DNA of 48,905 bases from Thermococcus celericrescens (GTDB lineage: Archaea > Methanobacteriota_B > Thermococci > Thermococcales > Thermococcaceae): positions 1 to 48,905 of the forward strand of contig NZ_LLYW01000015.1 in NCBI RefSeq assembly GCF_001484195.1, in the 5' to 3' direction. Below, piece by piece: positions 32,240-41,700 of this stretch. The notes beneath the pieces were generated by a model that worked only from the letters and a program-made list of their open reading frames with translations, did no database searches and was not told where the DNA came from. Both the position numbers and the translations under genes were made by a program. How positions within the stretch are numbered: position 1 is the first letter of the stretch; each line of letters opens with the position of its first letter.

Positions 32240-34249
32240 TTAAACCTTTCGGTGACCCTCCTCTTCAGCCTTCCTTTTCAGCTCCTTCTTCCGCTCGAGA
32301 CGGTACTCCTCAACCAGGCGGAGCATCCGCTCGACCTCCCTCTCCTCGTCCTCCAGCCTCCACTTCTCCAAGAGCCCGTCAATGGCCCTCTCCAGGGTCT
32401 CGCGCTCCACAACCGCGAACTCATCGACGCGCTTGACGTCAAGCTCCTCCGAGGTGAAGAAGGGCACGTGGGCCTCGCGGAGCACCTCCGCCACCGGCTC
32501 CGGAACCGGTTTCTCCGTTATGAGGGCCAGGATGCCCTTCTCGACCAGCTCCTCGGCGATCGCCTTCCCCGCCCCAGCTGGGTTCACCACGAAGAGTATA
32601 TCCCCGCGCCTGATCCCGATGTCGCGCTCTATCCTCTCAAGCTCGCGCCAGCTCAGAACCTCCATAACCTTGAGGGGGACCGCACTCCCCCTAATCTCCA
32701 CAACGTTCATGCGCTTTACCTGCACCAGGTCCCTGCTCAGACGCTCTATGACGGATTTGGCCTCCCTCAGCTCCCGTTCAAGCATCTCTATGCGCTTGAC
32801 CTTCGCCTCCAGCTCGCGCTCCCTGAGAATCTTCCGCCTGATCTCCTCATCGTAATCGACGAGCTTCCGCTCGAGTCTGCCTATCGTCTTCCTCTGCTCA
32901 CGGATAATCCCCTTCAGCTCCTGGTTCTCCCTCTCCAGGAACTCGATCCTCCTCTCAAGCTCGCGGATTCTCCTGAGGTACTGCTCAACGTCCGGGCCCT
33001 GCCTCATGACCTCTTCGGGCTTCTCCTCCGCCCTCGGCCTCTCGCGGAGCGCTACCTTCTGCATGGCCTCTCCAAGGTTGTAGCCCTGTATAACGAGGGC
33101 CTTTACCTCGTCGGACTTCTTTGTCAGGCCGGCCTCCCGCAGCCTGGCATCCACGTGTTCCAGCTTCGGCTTCAGCCGGAGGTAGGCCTTGTAGGCGGCG
33201 GCCAGAGCATCGCGCTGGTGGTCATCCTCAACGGTTATTCCGAGGTCCCTCAGCAGTTCGTTCTTGTCCTGAACGCGGAGGCTCTCCCTGGGAACGAATA
33301 GGTTTGCCTTGAAGGAGCGTGCTATCTTCTCCACGAAGCCCGGGGCGGGGGAGACGTCGGTGGCCACTATGACCGGGTGACCGACCTCGCTGATGAAGCG
33401 AAAGACCTCGCCGATGGGCATGTTTCTCTGGCTGTGGAGGGCCACTATCCTCCCGTTCAGGTCTATAGCCGCTATACCGACCGTTATCCCCGGGTCTATG
33501 CCGACTATGATGCTCCTCCTCTCCCGTATCGCCTCCTCACCCTTCAAGGGAGCGAAGCCGAGCTCAGCCCTCTCAACCGGCTGAATCTTCACCTCAACGT
33601 CCCCGCCGCGCGCGGGCCTTATCAGCCCCGCCAGCTCCTCCCTGGCCGCGTAGACTCGGAACTCCCCCCTGGCCAGGCCGTAGTCCCTCTCCTCCGTTTC
33701 GAGGTCGAAGGGTATATCCGCCCTTCTGAGCCTGTCCTCTATCTCCCTCACCTTATCCCTGACGAGGTTGTGAACGCGCTTTCTGTAGCGGTCCTGGCTC
33801 CAGCCACCTTTACCGTGGCTCCTTCCCCGGGTGACCTTGATTATAACCTCGTCCTCGAAGGCGAGAACCTCGTAGCCGACCCCCCTGCTCGCAAGGAGTG
33901 CGGAGAGCCTGGCCTCCTCGTAGGGGTCGAAGCGATCTCCTGCCCTTATGCCGTGCTCCTTCGCGAGGCTCTGGAGGGAGCGCTGCTCTCCGGGCCGTCC
34001 GGTCACCTGAACGAGCTTCGTTCCGGATGGAAGGGCGCGGAGGAACTTCCTCAAGTCCTCGCCCAGCTCGGTGACGCTGTCAACGGCGACCATCTCGGGC
34101 CGCTTCGACTGGATGAACCGGATCAGCCTGTAGAGTGTGAACTCACCCTTTCTCTCCAGCCTGCCGTTGAACCAGCTCACCACCGCGAACTTCTTCGGAT
34201 TCTCACTTATCACATCAATGCCGAGGATTAGAATAGGCCTCACCCTCAT
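32240..34249 (-). CDS. DUF460 protein, RuvC/RNase H-like domain plus coiled coil (669 aa)
   Basis: This is an archaeal COG2433/DUF460 protein. The N-terminal part (1-250) begins ILILGIDVISENPKKFAVVSW and contains a first degenerate RNase H-like half. A second half (about 265-395) has IIVGIDPGITVGIAAIDLNG and IVATDVSPAPGFVEKIA, then EDDHQRDALAAAYKAYL, giving RuvC-like acidic residues. Residues about 440-560 form a long charged coiled coil. A C-terminal Rossmann-like segment (GDILFVVNPAGAGKAIAEEL) ends in a basic tail. The ATG at 34249 has no ribosome site but lies about 30 nt after a TATA box (TTTTTAAATCC, 34273-34283), so it is probably leaderless. A nucleic-acid-related role is likely; the substrate is unknown. 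Confidence 0.85.
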   Translation of the reverse strand: MRVRPILILGIDVISENPKKFAVVSWFNGRLERKGEFTLYRLIRFIQSKRPEMVAVDSVTELGEDLRKFLRALPSGTKLVQVTGRPGEQRSLQSLAKEHGIRAGDRFDPYEEARLSALLASRGVGYEVLAFEDEVIIKVTRGRSHGKGGWSQDRYRKRVHNLVRDKVREIEDRLRRADIPFDLETEERDYGLARGEFRVYAAREELAGLIRPARGGDVEVKIQPVERAELGFAPLKGEEAIRERRSIIVGIDPGITVGIAAIDLNGRIVALHSQRNMPIGEVFRFISEVGHPVIVATDVSPAPGFVEKIARSFKANLFVPRESLRVQDKNELLRDLGITVEDDHQRDALAAAYKAYLRLKPKLEHVDARLREAGLTKKSDEVKALVIQGYNLGEAMQKVALRERPRAEEKPEEVMRQGPDVEQYLRRIRELERRIEFLERENQELKGIIREQRKTIGRLERKLVDYDEEIRRKILRERELEAKVKRIEMLERELREAKSVIERLSRDLVQVKRMNVVEIRGSAVPLKVMEVLSWRELERIERDIGIRRGDILFVVNPAGAGKAIAEELVEKGILALITEKPVPEPVAEVLREAHVPFFTSEELDVKRVDEFAVVERETLERAIDGLLEKWRLEDEEREVERMLRLVEEYRLERKKELKRKAEEEGHRKV

Positions 34250-34288
34250 GGGCTTTGTAGGGGGTAGGAAAGAGGATTTAAAAAGGTT

Positions 34289-34891
34289 TCAGACCTCAAG
34301 CGAGGTCCTAACGGCGACCTCAAATGCCCGCGTTATGGTTTCCAGGGCCATAGAGGGCCTCGGCTTTTCCAGGGCCTGCTCGTGGATAAAGGGCACGTGG
34401 ATGAAGCCAGCTTTAGTTTCCATCCCTGCAACGGCTATCGTGTGGAGCGCCGTGAACATGGCGGCGTTGCAGACGTACGTTCCGGCCGTGTTGGAGACCG
34501 CCGCAGGGATGTTCTCCCTCCTGAGGGCAGCAACGATGGCCTTCACCGGTAGGGTCGCAAAGTACGCGGCCGGGGCGCCCTCAAAGACCGGCTCGTCCTC
34601 GGGGGCAAAGCCCTCGTTGTCCGGCATCTTGCTGTCCATCACGTTTATCGCAACCCTTTCAACGGTCACGTTGGGCCGTCCCCCAGCCTGACCCGTCATG
34701 ATAACCACATCGGGGCGCTCCTCCACGATGAGCCTCGGCAGAATCTCCCTGACTCCCCTGAAGGTCACCGGCAGCCTGTGTTTTATCAGCCTCGCCCCGC
34801 CTATGCTCTCCGGAAGCCGCTCAACCGCCTTCCATGACGGGTTTATCTCCTCTCCCCCAAAGGGTTCAAAACCTGTTATGAGAACCTTCAT
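34289..34891 (-). CDS. pcp: Pyrrolidone-carboxylate peptidase (200 aa)
   Basis: This is a cysteine peptidase (C15) that removes N-terminal pyroglutamate from peptides. The catalytic triad is visible: Glu in NVTVERVAINVMD, Cys in VSNTAGTYVCNAAMF and His in AGFIHVPFIHEQ. ITGFEPFGGEEINPSW is the family N-terminus. ATG 34891 is chosen because GGTGATTGAG precedes it; the upstream in-frame start at 34900 would lie at the transcript start. Length and motifs match the archaeal enzyme. It is divergent from the reductase, with a shared TATA region. Confidence 0.93.
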   Translation of the reverse strand: MKVLITGFEPFGGEEINPSWKAVERLPESIGGARLIKHRLPVTFRGVREILPRLIVEERPDVVIMTGQAGGRPNVTVERVAINVMDSKMPDNEGFAPEDEPVFEGAPAAYFATLPVKAIVAALRRENIPAAVSNTAGTYVCNAAMFTALHTIAVAGMETKAGFIHVPFIHEQALEKPRPSMALETITRAFEVAVRTSLEV

Positions 34892-34918
34892 CTCAATCAC
34901 CGGGAAGGTTAGGTTTTT

Positions 34919-34929
34919 AGGGTTTAAAA
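34919..34929. promoter_or_regulatory. Bidirectional TATA region between pcp and the reductase
   Basis: GGTTTAAAAAC reads as a TATA box on plus (TTTAAAAA) and on minus (TTTTTAAACC). It is about 30 nt from both start codons (34891 and 34953), so both transcripts would have very short leaders. Confidence 0.5.
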
Positions 34930-34952
34930 ACTACTTCGAACGAGGGGTGAGG

Positions 34953-36065
34953 ATGAAGTACGATGTTCTCATCATTGGTGGCGGGCCCTCGGGCAACTAC
35001 CTCGCGAACCTGCTCGCCAGGGATTTCAGCGTTGCAGTAGTCGAAAAGAAGGGTGCGTTTGGAGGTAAAGCCTGCACGGGCATCATCGGGGCGGCGAACT
35101 ACGAGAGGCTTGGCCTCCCCGAGGAGGCTGTAATAAACGAACTCCGCGGTGCGGTGTTCTACTCACGGATTCAGAGCTTTGAAATAGAGAGGAAGACCCC
35201 CCAGGCATACCTGGTGGACAGAAAAGCCCTGGAGAAGAGCCTGGCCGAAAGGGCCGCCCAGAGGGGCGTGGAATACTACATGGCCACGACTTTCAAGGGG
35301 TTCAGGAACGGGAAGGCGGTACTCCAGCACCTGGGGGAGAACCTCGAGGTTGAGGCGAGCTTCTACGTTGGGGCAGACGGAGTTAACAGCTCCGTTGCCA
35401 AAGCCATCGGAGCCAGGACGGACGCGGAGTTCCTGAGCGGCTATGAGATGGAGGTCGTTGGAGAGTTCAGGAAGGATTTCGTTGAGGTCTGGGTGAACAA
35501 GGACATGAACGAGGACTTCTTCATGTGGGTGGCGCCGGTGAACGAGGGGCTGGCGAGGGTCGGAACCCTCGGGAGCATCGAGGCCCTCAACCGCTTCCTC
35601 AGGGTGAGGATGCTCAAGCCCACCTCCATAGTCGAGTTCAAGGCCGGTTCTGTGGGATTCGGAATCAGAAAACCCTGGGTGAGGGGCAACGTGGCACTGC
35701 TCGGGGACGCGGCGCTGCAGATAAAGCCGACCACCGCGGGGGGAATCGTCTTCGGGATGCTCTGCGCCCGTGCCCTCAGGGAAGCCCTGATGGTGGGGAA
35801 GCTGGCTGAGTACGAGAGGCTCTGCCGGGAAATACGGAATCAGATAAGCTTCGGACTGCGCTTCAGGAAGATTTTCAGGGGAATGAGCCAGGAGAACATC
35901 GAGCGCGTCTTTGAGGTTCTCGGAAGCGCGGAGGCAAAGGAGGTCATAGAAGGGCAGGCCGACTTTGACGACCACGTGAAGACCGCGAAGGCGATACTCA
36001 GGAGGCCGAAACTCCTCGCAAAGCTAATAAGGATAAGCCCGAGCATCGTTCGCTACCTCGTCTGA
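34953..36065 (+). CDS. Geranylgeranyl reductase family oxidoreductase (370 aa)
   Basis: This is a flavoprotein of the family that saturates the isoprenoid chains of archaeal lipids (digeranylgeranyl-glycerophospholipid reductase-like). The FAD Rossmann motif is VLIIGGGPSGNYLANLLAR at residues 5-23. FYVGADGVNSSVAKAIGA is the second FAD motif, and GNVALLGDAALQIKPTTAGGI is the third, with the family's PTTxGGI. KKGAFGGKACTGIIG contains the conserved Cys region. ATG 34953 follows GAGGGGTGAGG. No membrane segment is visible, consistent with a peripheral enzyme. It may act on phospholipids or on dolichol-type carriers; other members exist in these genomes, so the exact substrate is open. Confidence 0.85.
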   Translation: MKYDVLIIGGGPSGNYLANLLARDFSVAVVEKKGAFGGKACTGIIGAANYERLGLPEEAVINELRGAVFYSRIQSFEIERKTPQAYLVDRKALEKSLAERAAQRGVEYYMATTFKGFRNGKAVLQHLGENLEVEASFYVGADGVNSSVAKAIGARTDAEFLSGYEMEVVGEFRKDFVEVWVNKDMNEDFFMWVAPVNEGLARVGTLGSIEALNRFLRVRMLKPTSIVEFKAGSVGFGIRKPWVRGNVALLGDAALQIKPTTAGGIVFGMLCARALREALMVGKLAEYERLCREIRNQISFGLRFRKIFRGMSQENIERVFEVLGSAEAKEVIEGQADFDDHVKTAKAILRRPKLLAKLIRISPSIVRYLV

Positions 36066-36077
36066 GGAGGTGAAAGG

Positions 36078-36437
36078 GTGGCGACGTGGAGGATGGGGCT
36101 CCAGGAGGAGTACCTGAAGGCGATAGCCGAGGGAAGGAAGAGGATTGAAGGCAGGCTTTACGACGAGAAGAGGCAGGGAATTAGGCCGGGAGACGAGATA
36201 GTCTTCGAGAACAAGCTGGTGTGCGTCGTGAAGGACGTGAGGGTTTACTCTTCTTTCAGGGAGATGCTGGAGAAGGAGGGCCTTGAGAACGTCCTCCCGG
36301 GAGTGGGGAGCGTCGAGGATGGTGTTAAGGTGTACCGCCGCTTCTATTCGGAGGAGAAGGAGAGGAAGTACGGGGTGGCGGCGATAGAGGTCGAGCCTGT
36401 TGCATGGATAGGGAGTACCCGTGAGGTGGTTACCTAG
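36078..36437 (+). CDS. ASCH-domain protein (119 aa)
   Basis: This is a small protein with the beta-barrel ASCH fold, related to PUA domains and thought to bind RNA. It begins MATWRMGLQEEYLKAIAEGRKRIEGRL. The conserved EGR-like motif and IRPGDEIVFENKLVCVVKDVRVYSSFREML follow. The ending (KYGVAAIEVEPVAWI) is the last beta strand. GTG 36078 follows GGAGGTGAAAGG. It lies 12 nt after the reductase and probably belongs to the same transcript. Function is inferred only at the level of RNA binding. Confidence 0.8.
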   Translation: MATWRMGLQEEYLKAIAEGRKRIEGRLYDEKRQGIRPGDEIVFENKLVCVVKDVRVYSSFREMLEKEGLENVLPGVGSVEDGVKVYRRFYSEEKERKYGVAAIEVEPVAWIGSTREVVT

Positions 36438-36486
36438 CAATTTAGGAAAACAGGAAAACTTTTTAAGTTTAAATACATAAACACGA

Positions 36487-38052
36487 ATGAACACAATAAT
36501 ATCCGCACAGGATTTTAACGGTACGAAACGAAAATTGATTTCCCTGGTTCTTCTCATTTTTGTTACTTCAGCTTTATTCCCACCGGTTCTTGCCGACGGC
36601 CGGCTACAAACGAGGTGGGTACAGCACTCCCCAGAGAAATACCAGCCGAGAACTCTCTACTCCTACCCATGGGACAGCACGGAAGGTCTCTCAGGATGGA
36701 ATACCTTCAGGGAGAACGAGAGCTTTTACCTAACCTGCCTGAAGGTTATAGCCCCCGCGCGAAGCGGCTATCCGCGGAACTCTTCCGAGTTTCAGAAGCT
36801 CGTTGAGTGGGTAAAATCCCAGCAGAGAGAAGATGGTTCGTTTCCCGCGGTAATAACGGACGACTACCCTGAATCTGACTCGGAGTGGTTCTACTGGGAG
36901 CTTTCAAAGGCAGCCGGGACGGGGCTTGGAATTCTGGCCCTCCTAGAAGCGGGAGAGAGTCAGGACTCCAAAGAGGTAGAGAAAGCCGCCCAGTTCCTCC
37001 TGAAGAACGAGAGCAAAGACCACTGGACGAGCACGGTGTACCTGTACTGGGAGAAAACCGGACTTCACAAGGTAAACGAGTCGCCCAGCATAGTTGCCAC
37101 TGCCTACGCTGTGGCGGCGCTATCGAGGCTCGGCTACCGCTTTTCTAAGGAGTAGGAATGGCTGAGGGAAAGGCTAACACGCGAGAGGCCCATAACTCCG
37201 TATCTCAACAACTTCTTCACGGGTTTCCTCTTCCCGATGCCGTACAGGGACATGAGAGCATCCTACGAGAGCGTGGTTTTACCCCTCCTCTTCCTCGGAG
37301 AGGAGAACATGGCGCCGCCGAACGAGACGCTTGAGTTCATAGCTTCACTGTTCGAGAAAACCCAGTATAGCGGAGACGCAACGCTGAGACTGAGCTTTGA
37401 AGGAACGGTGAACTACACAGTTGAGGAGATAGCATACTGGACGAACGGCTGGAAAGTTATCGAGAGCTGGAAAGGAACGGGGAGAAACATCAGAGTAAAG
37501 ATCAAACCAGAAAACTCAAGAGGGGAGATCAAATTCCTAATACGTTCCACTAGACCTCTCCTGAGCAACGAATCCGGCATCTTCAAGGGGAACATGAGGC
37601 TCTACCTGGAGCTTCCGGAGAACTACATCAGCTTCATTGGGGAGGGATACCCCAGGAAAAGCGTTTTCCAGTTCAACGACGGGAAGAGCTACGCAGTGAT
37701 AGAAAGCCCATACTTCGACGCCTCCTGGAACCACGACGTTTACTCAACGGCAATAGCCCTGATATGGCTGTATCTCGCAGGGAAAGATGAAAAAAGTATT
37801 GGGGAAGCCCCGAAGTTCCTTGAGCTTGCAAGCCCCGGGGACGATATGAGCTTCGACGGCGATGCCTACGCCCTGATAGCGCCGAGCCTATATGGAGGAA
37901 AATGGGAAAGCGACAAACCAGGGGCAGTGAAAGAGAAACCAAGCTCCTCATCCAGAGTTTCATGGAAGTTGCCGGTGGTTTTTGCGATAGGGCTTTTGAT
38001 CGGGGCGCTTTTAGGCATTAAAATTGGAAGAACCGAAAGTGGCAAATCTTAA
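36487..38052 (+). pseudogene. Secreted alpha-toroid-like membrane protein interrupted by an in-frame amber codon
   Basis: The first part (36487-37155, 222 residues) begins with a signal peptide (KLISLVLLIFVTSALFPPVLA). It has prenyltransferase/squalene-cyclase-like helical repeats: LVEWVKSQQREDGSFPAVI, TGLGILALLEAG, ESPSIVATAYAVAALSRLGY. It ends at TAG 37153-37155. The same frame continues without another stop: EWLRERLTRERPITPYLNNFFTGFLFP, then the region from 37237, ending with a C-terminal membrane segment (LPVVFAIGLLIGALLGIKIG) and a short basic tail. Thus one ~521-codon gene has a single nonsense codon and no frameshift. It would be a surface protein anchored at its C-terminus. No family function is claimed. 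The 3' part may be re-initiated from ATG 37237, but without a signal peptide. Confidence 0.75.
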
Positions 38053-38081
38053 AGACACCCCTATTCGGTTAACACAATCGC

Positions 38082-38453
38082 TTAATACCTAAGGAATCTC
38101 ACATTGAGACCAAAGTCCCTCAACGCCTCAAAGTCCCTATCAAGCGTTATTAAAGGTAGATCGTTGGCCAGAGCTGTAGCGCCGATAAACAGGTCTCTTA
38201 AGCTCATCGGCTTTCCTTTACTTCTCAGCCTTTTGTAGAGGTAAGCGGCAACCTCCGCTGATCTCCTGTCAAATGGGAGCTCAATGAGTGAATCCAACCA
38301 GATCAGTTCATCCTTTTTCGGAAATCCCACTAAGAGTTCAAAGCGTGTTACGGAGGTCATGTAGAACAGGTTGTCCAGCTCTAGGAGCCTCTCAAGGAGC
38401 TCTTTGTTTCTTGCTATTTCGATTATCACGTTCGTATCAATGACTGCCCCCAT
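38082..38453 (-). CDS. vapC: VapC-type PIN-domain toxin (123 aa)
   Basis: This is a PIN-domain ribonuclease toxin. Acidic metal-binding residues are Asp6 in GAVIDTNVIIEIA, Glu in SVTRFELLVG, Asp in SLRDLFIGATALA and Asp in LITLDRDFEAL, all four in place. The N-terminal region is intact and the length is usual. ATG 38453 overlaps the antitoxin gene by 28 nt, the common arrangement. It probably cleaves tRNA or rRNA when free of VapB. The pair is autoregulated via the palindrome at 38674-38688, by inference. Confidence 0.9.
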   Translation of the reverse strand: MGAVIDTNVIIEIARNKELLERLLELDNLFYMTSVTRFELLVGFPKKDELIWLDSLIELPFDRRSAEVAAYLYKRLRSKGKPMSLRDLFIGATALANDLPLITLDRDFEALRDFGLNVRFLRY

Positions 38454-38662
38454 TCTTCAAACGCCTCCTCAATTTCTCTGATCTTCTTTTTGGCTTCTCT
38501 ATATTCTTCTTCGCTTAAAATGCCGGCTATGTGCCTCAGAGCATCGGCGTTGCCTTTTCTTTCCTTCAAAAACTCCCTAAAGAGCTCGCTGAAGGACTTG
38601 TTGCCCTTAATGCGGAGGAGCTCATTGTAAACGTCATCGGAAACCGTAATGGTCTTTACCAT
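38426..38662 (-). CDS. vapB: VapB-type antitoxin (78 aa)
   Basis: This is an antitoxin of the VapB/UPF0330 group common in Thermococcales. The N-terminal ribbon-helix-helix-like segment is VKTITVSDDVYNELLRIKG, followed by KSFSELFREFLKER. The C-terminal acidic helix (LSEEEYREAKKKIREIEEAFEEW) would wrap the toxin. The ATG at 38662 is chosen because GGTGATGTTA precedes it; upstream in-frame Met codons fall within the operator. It is the first gene of the toxin-antitoxin operon. Confidence 0.88.
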   Translation of the reverse strand: MVKTITVSDDVYNELLRIKGNKSFSELFREFLKERKGNADALRHIAGILSEEEYREAKKKIREIEEAFEEWGQSLIRT

Positions 38663-38673
38663 TAACATCACCA

Positions 38674-38703
38674 ATGTATTGAATACATGCATCATATTTA
38701 AGC
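38674..38703 (-). promoter_or_regulatory. vapBC promoter with 15-bp palindrome
   Basis: ATGTATTGAATACAT (38674-38688) is a perfect 7-1-7 palindrome. It is downstream of a TATA box (CTTAAATATG on minus, about 38694-38703) and upstream of the vapB start. This is the expected position for autorepression by the VapBC complex. Confidence 0.65.
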
Positions 38704-38790
38704 ATTATTGTTACAATGAGAGTCGTCAAGATATTCTTAAAGATAACAAAAGAGGAGACAATGAAATTACATTCTGAAAAGCAAAATGCA

Positions 38791-41700
38791 TTAGGCGGCG
38801 TGAAGGGCCTGCCTAAGGATTTCCACGGCTTCTTTCTCCATCAGGAACGCCTTTCTTATGTCCCAGAGACGTGGAATCCGCCTGGTGGGCGACTCGAAGT
38901 TCCATAGGTTCGCCCTGATGTCTTCCAAGTTATCCGCTCTCCAAGCACCCAACATCAAAGCCGTAGCGTTGTCATTGAGTTCCAACGCCAATTGCAGAGT
39001 TTTGTTATCAACCCCCAAGACAGTTGCGTTCTCATAGAGCTCCATGAACTTGGCACGGTGATCAAGGAACCAGGTGGTCCACAGGCACGACAGCTTAATC
39101 CAGATATCGTACGTGGACTGGGTATTGACCTTTATCGTTACGCTTCTGACCTCTGTGCTAAACCAGTTTCCAAGGGAATCCCTGCCCCATACTCTAAGGG
39201 TGTAGCGCCCATTTCTTAATCCCGTCATGTTCAAGTACCAATTAGTGGCCGAAGCGTTGTTCATAGTGAAGTTCCTGCTACCCCACTCCAGTAGAACAGA
39301 CTTCAGAGGCTGGCTGGACGTGACGTTGATGAAAACGCTGTTGGAGTTCAATACGTCACCATCCTCCGGAGTCGGAGGAACGAAGGACAGGGTTATCGTC
39401 CTGTTGACGGCAATCGTTCTAATACCACTGGTGAACCAGTTCCCGAGGGAATCTCTGCCCCATACTCTAAACGTATAACGACCGTTTGTCAGATTGGTCA
39501 CGTTTAGATACCAGCTCGTGTTCGATAGCATTTCCATGGTGAGATTCTGGCCGTTCCATTCCAGCAGGATAGTCTTTAGAGGCTGACCGGAGGTAACGTT
39601 CACCAGAACATAGTCAGTGTTAACCACCGCACCGTTTTCAGGAGTCGGAGGGACAAAGGAGAGAACGACCGTTGAATTCACGGTAATGGTTCTGACCTCT
39701 GTGCTAAACCAGTTTCCTAGGGAATCCCTACCCCAAGCCCTGAACTCGTAGTGGCCGTTTGTTAGCCCTGTTATATTCAAATACCAATTGGTGCGTGATG
39801 TGTTGTGCATGGTACGGTTGTGTCCGTTCCATTCCAGTAGGGCGATCTTAAGAGGCTGGTCTGAGGTAACGTTTACGAAAACGTAGTCTGAGTTTACTGC
39901 ACTGTTATTCTGGGGGGTTGGCGAGACAAGGGATAGCGAAATCGTTCTGTTTATAGCAATGCTCCTAACCTCGCTGCTAAACCAGTTCCCCAGCTGATCC
40001 TCTCCCCATGCTCTAAACGTGTAGCATCCATTCGTTAAGTTGGTCATCTCAATGTACCAGTTCGTATCGGAGGCACTCTGCATGGTGAGGTTCCGTCCGT
40101 TCCATTCCAGCAGGACAGTCTTTAGAGGCTGACCTGAGCTCACGTTTATTAGAACTCTATCGGTGTCCATAATAGCGCCGTTCTCAGGAGTCGGAGGGAC
40201 AAAGGAGAGAACGACTGTTGAATTCACTGTAATTGTCCGTGTTTCACTGCTAAACCAGTTTCCGAGGGAGTCATTGCCCCAGACCCTAAAGGTGTAGTGC
40301 CCATTTGTAAGACCCGTCATGCTCAGATACCAACTCCTGCTAGACCCTCTGTGCATTGTGAAGTTCTGGTTATTCCACTCCAGTACGGCAGACTCAAGGG
40401 GCTGGCTTGAAGTGACGTTTATCACGACGCTATCAACGTTCACCACTGCACCGTCAGAGGGGGTTGGCGGGACAAAGTAAAGCTGGACAGTTGAATTTAC
40501 AGTAACAGTCCTAACTTCGCTGCTAAACCAATTTCCAAGAGAATCATTACCCCAAACCCTAAAGGTGTAAACTCCGTTCATGACGTTGCTCATGTTTAAG
40601 TACCAGTTTTTACTGGAGATCTTCTGCATTGTAAAGTTCTGACCGTTCCATTCCAGCTTGGCACTCTCCAAAGGCTGATCAGAAGTCATATTAATGAAAA
40701 CATAATCGGTGTTTATCACTGCACCATTATCTGGAGTCGGCTTAACAAATGACAAGTGAACAGTCCTGTTTACTGTAACACCCCGAGCCTCGCTGGTGAA
40801 CCAGTTCCCTAAGGAATCCTTGCCCCAGACTCTGAACGTATAATGACCATTAATAAGGCCGGTCATGTTTAAATACCAGTTCTCACTGGAGGTTTCCTTC
40901 ATTGTGATATTCTGCCCGTTCCACTCCAGCTTGGCAACCTCTAAAGGCTGGTCAGCAGTAACGTTCACGAAAACACTATCAGTATTCACTACTTCACCAT
41001 CAGAGGGAGTTGGCTGGACAAAATACAAGTGGATCGTCGAATTCACCGTAACTGTTCTAACTTCACTGACAAACCAGTTTCTTAATGAGTCATTACCCCA
41101 TACCTTGAAAGTGTAATGACCGTTCGTTAAATTGGTCACGTTCACGTACCAGTTAGTGTCTGAGGTCTCATTCATCGTAATGTTCTCCCCATCCCACTCC
41201 AGTTTAGCAACCTCCAAGGGCTGACTGGAGGTAACGTTAACGAAAACATAATCAGTGGCTACCACGCTACCGTTCTCTGGAGTTGGAGGAACAAAAAGCA
41301 AATGGACAGTAGTGTTTACAGTAATCGCTCTCATTTCAGTGGAGAACCAGTTTCCAAGGGAGTCATTGCCCCAAACCCTAAAGGAGTAAACTCCGTTCGT
41401 CACGTTGGTCACGTTTAGGTACCAGTTAGTGTCGGAGGCTTTATTCATCGTGATGTTCTCACCGTTCCACTCCAACAGGGCAGTCTTCGGGGGTTGGCTG
41501 GAGGTTACATTAACAAACACGTAATTTATATCCACTACGCTACCATTTTCAGGTGTCGGGAAAACAAAAGATAGATAAACTGTTGAATTCACTGTGATTG
41601 TCCGTGTTTCACTGCTAAACCAGTTTCCCAATGAGTCGTTACCCCAGACCTTGAAAGAATGAACTCCATTCGTTAGGTTAGTCACGTTGAAGTACCAGTT

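Noticed and set aside
32252-33301. Long plus-strand ORF antisense to the DUF460 gene
   Set aside because: Leu- and Pro-rich translation typical of the antisense frame of a charged coiled-coil gene.
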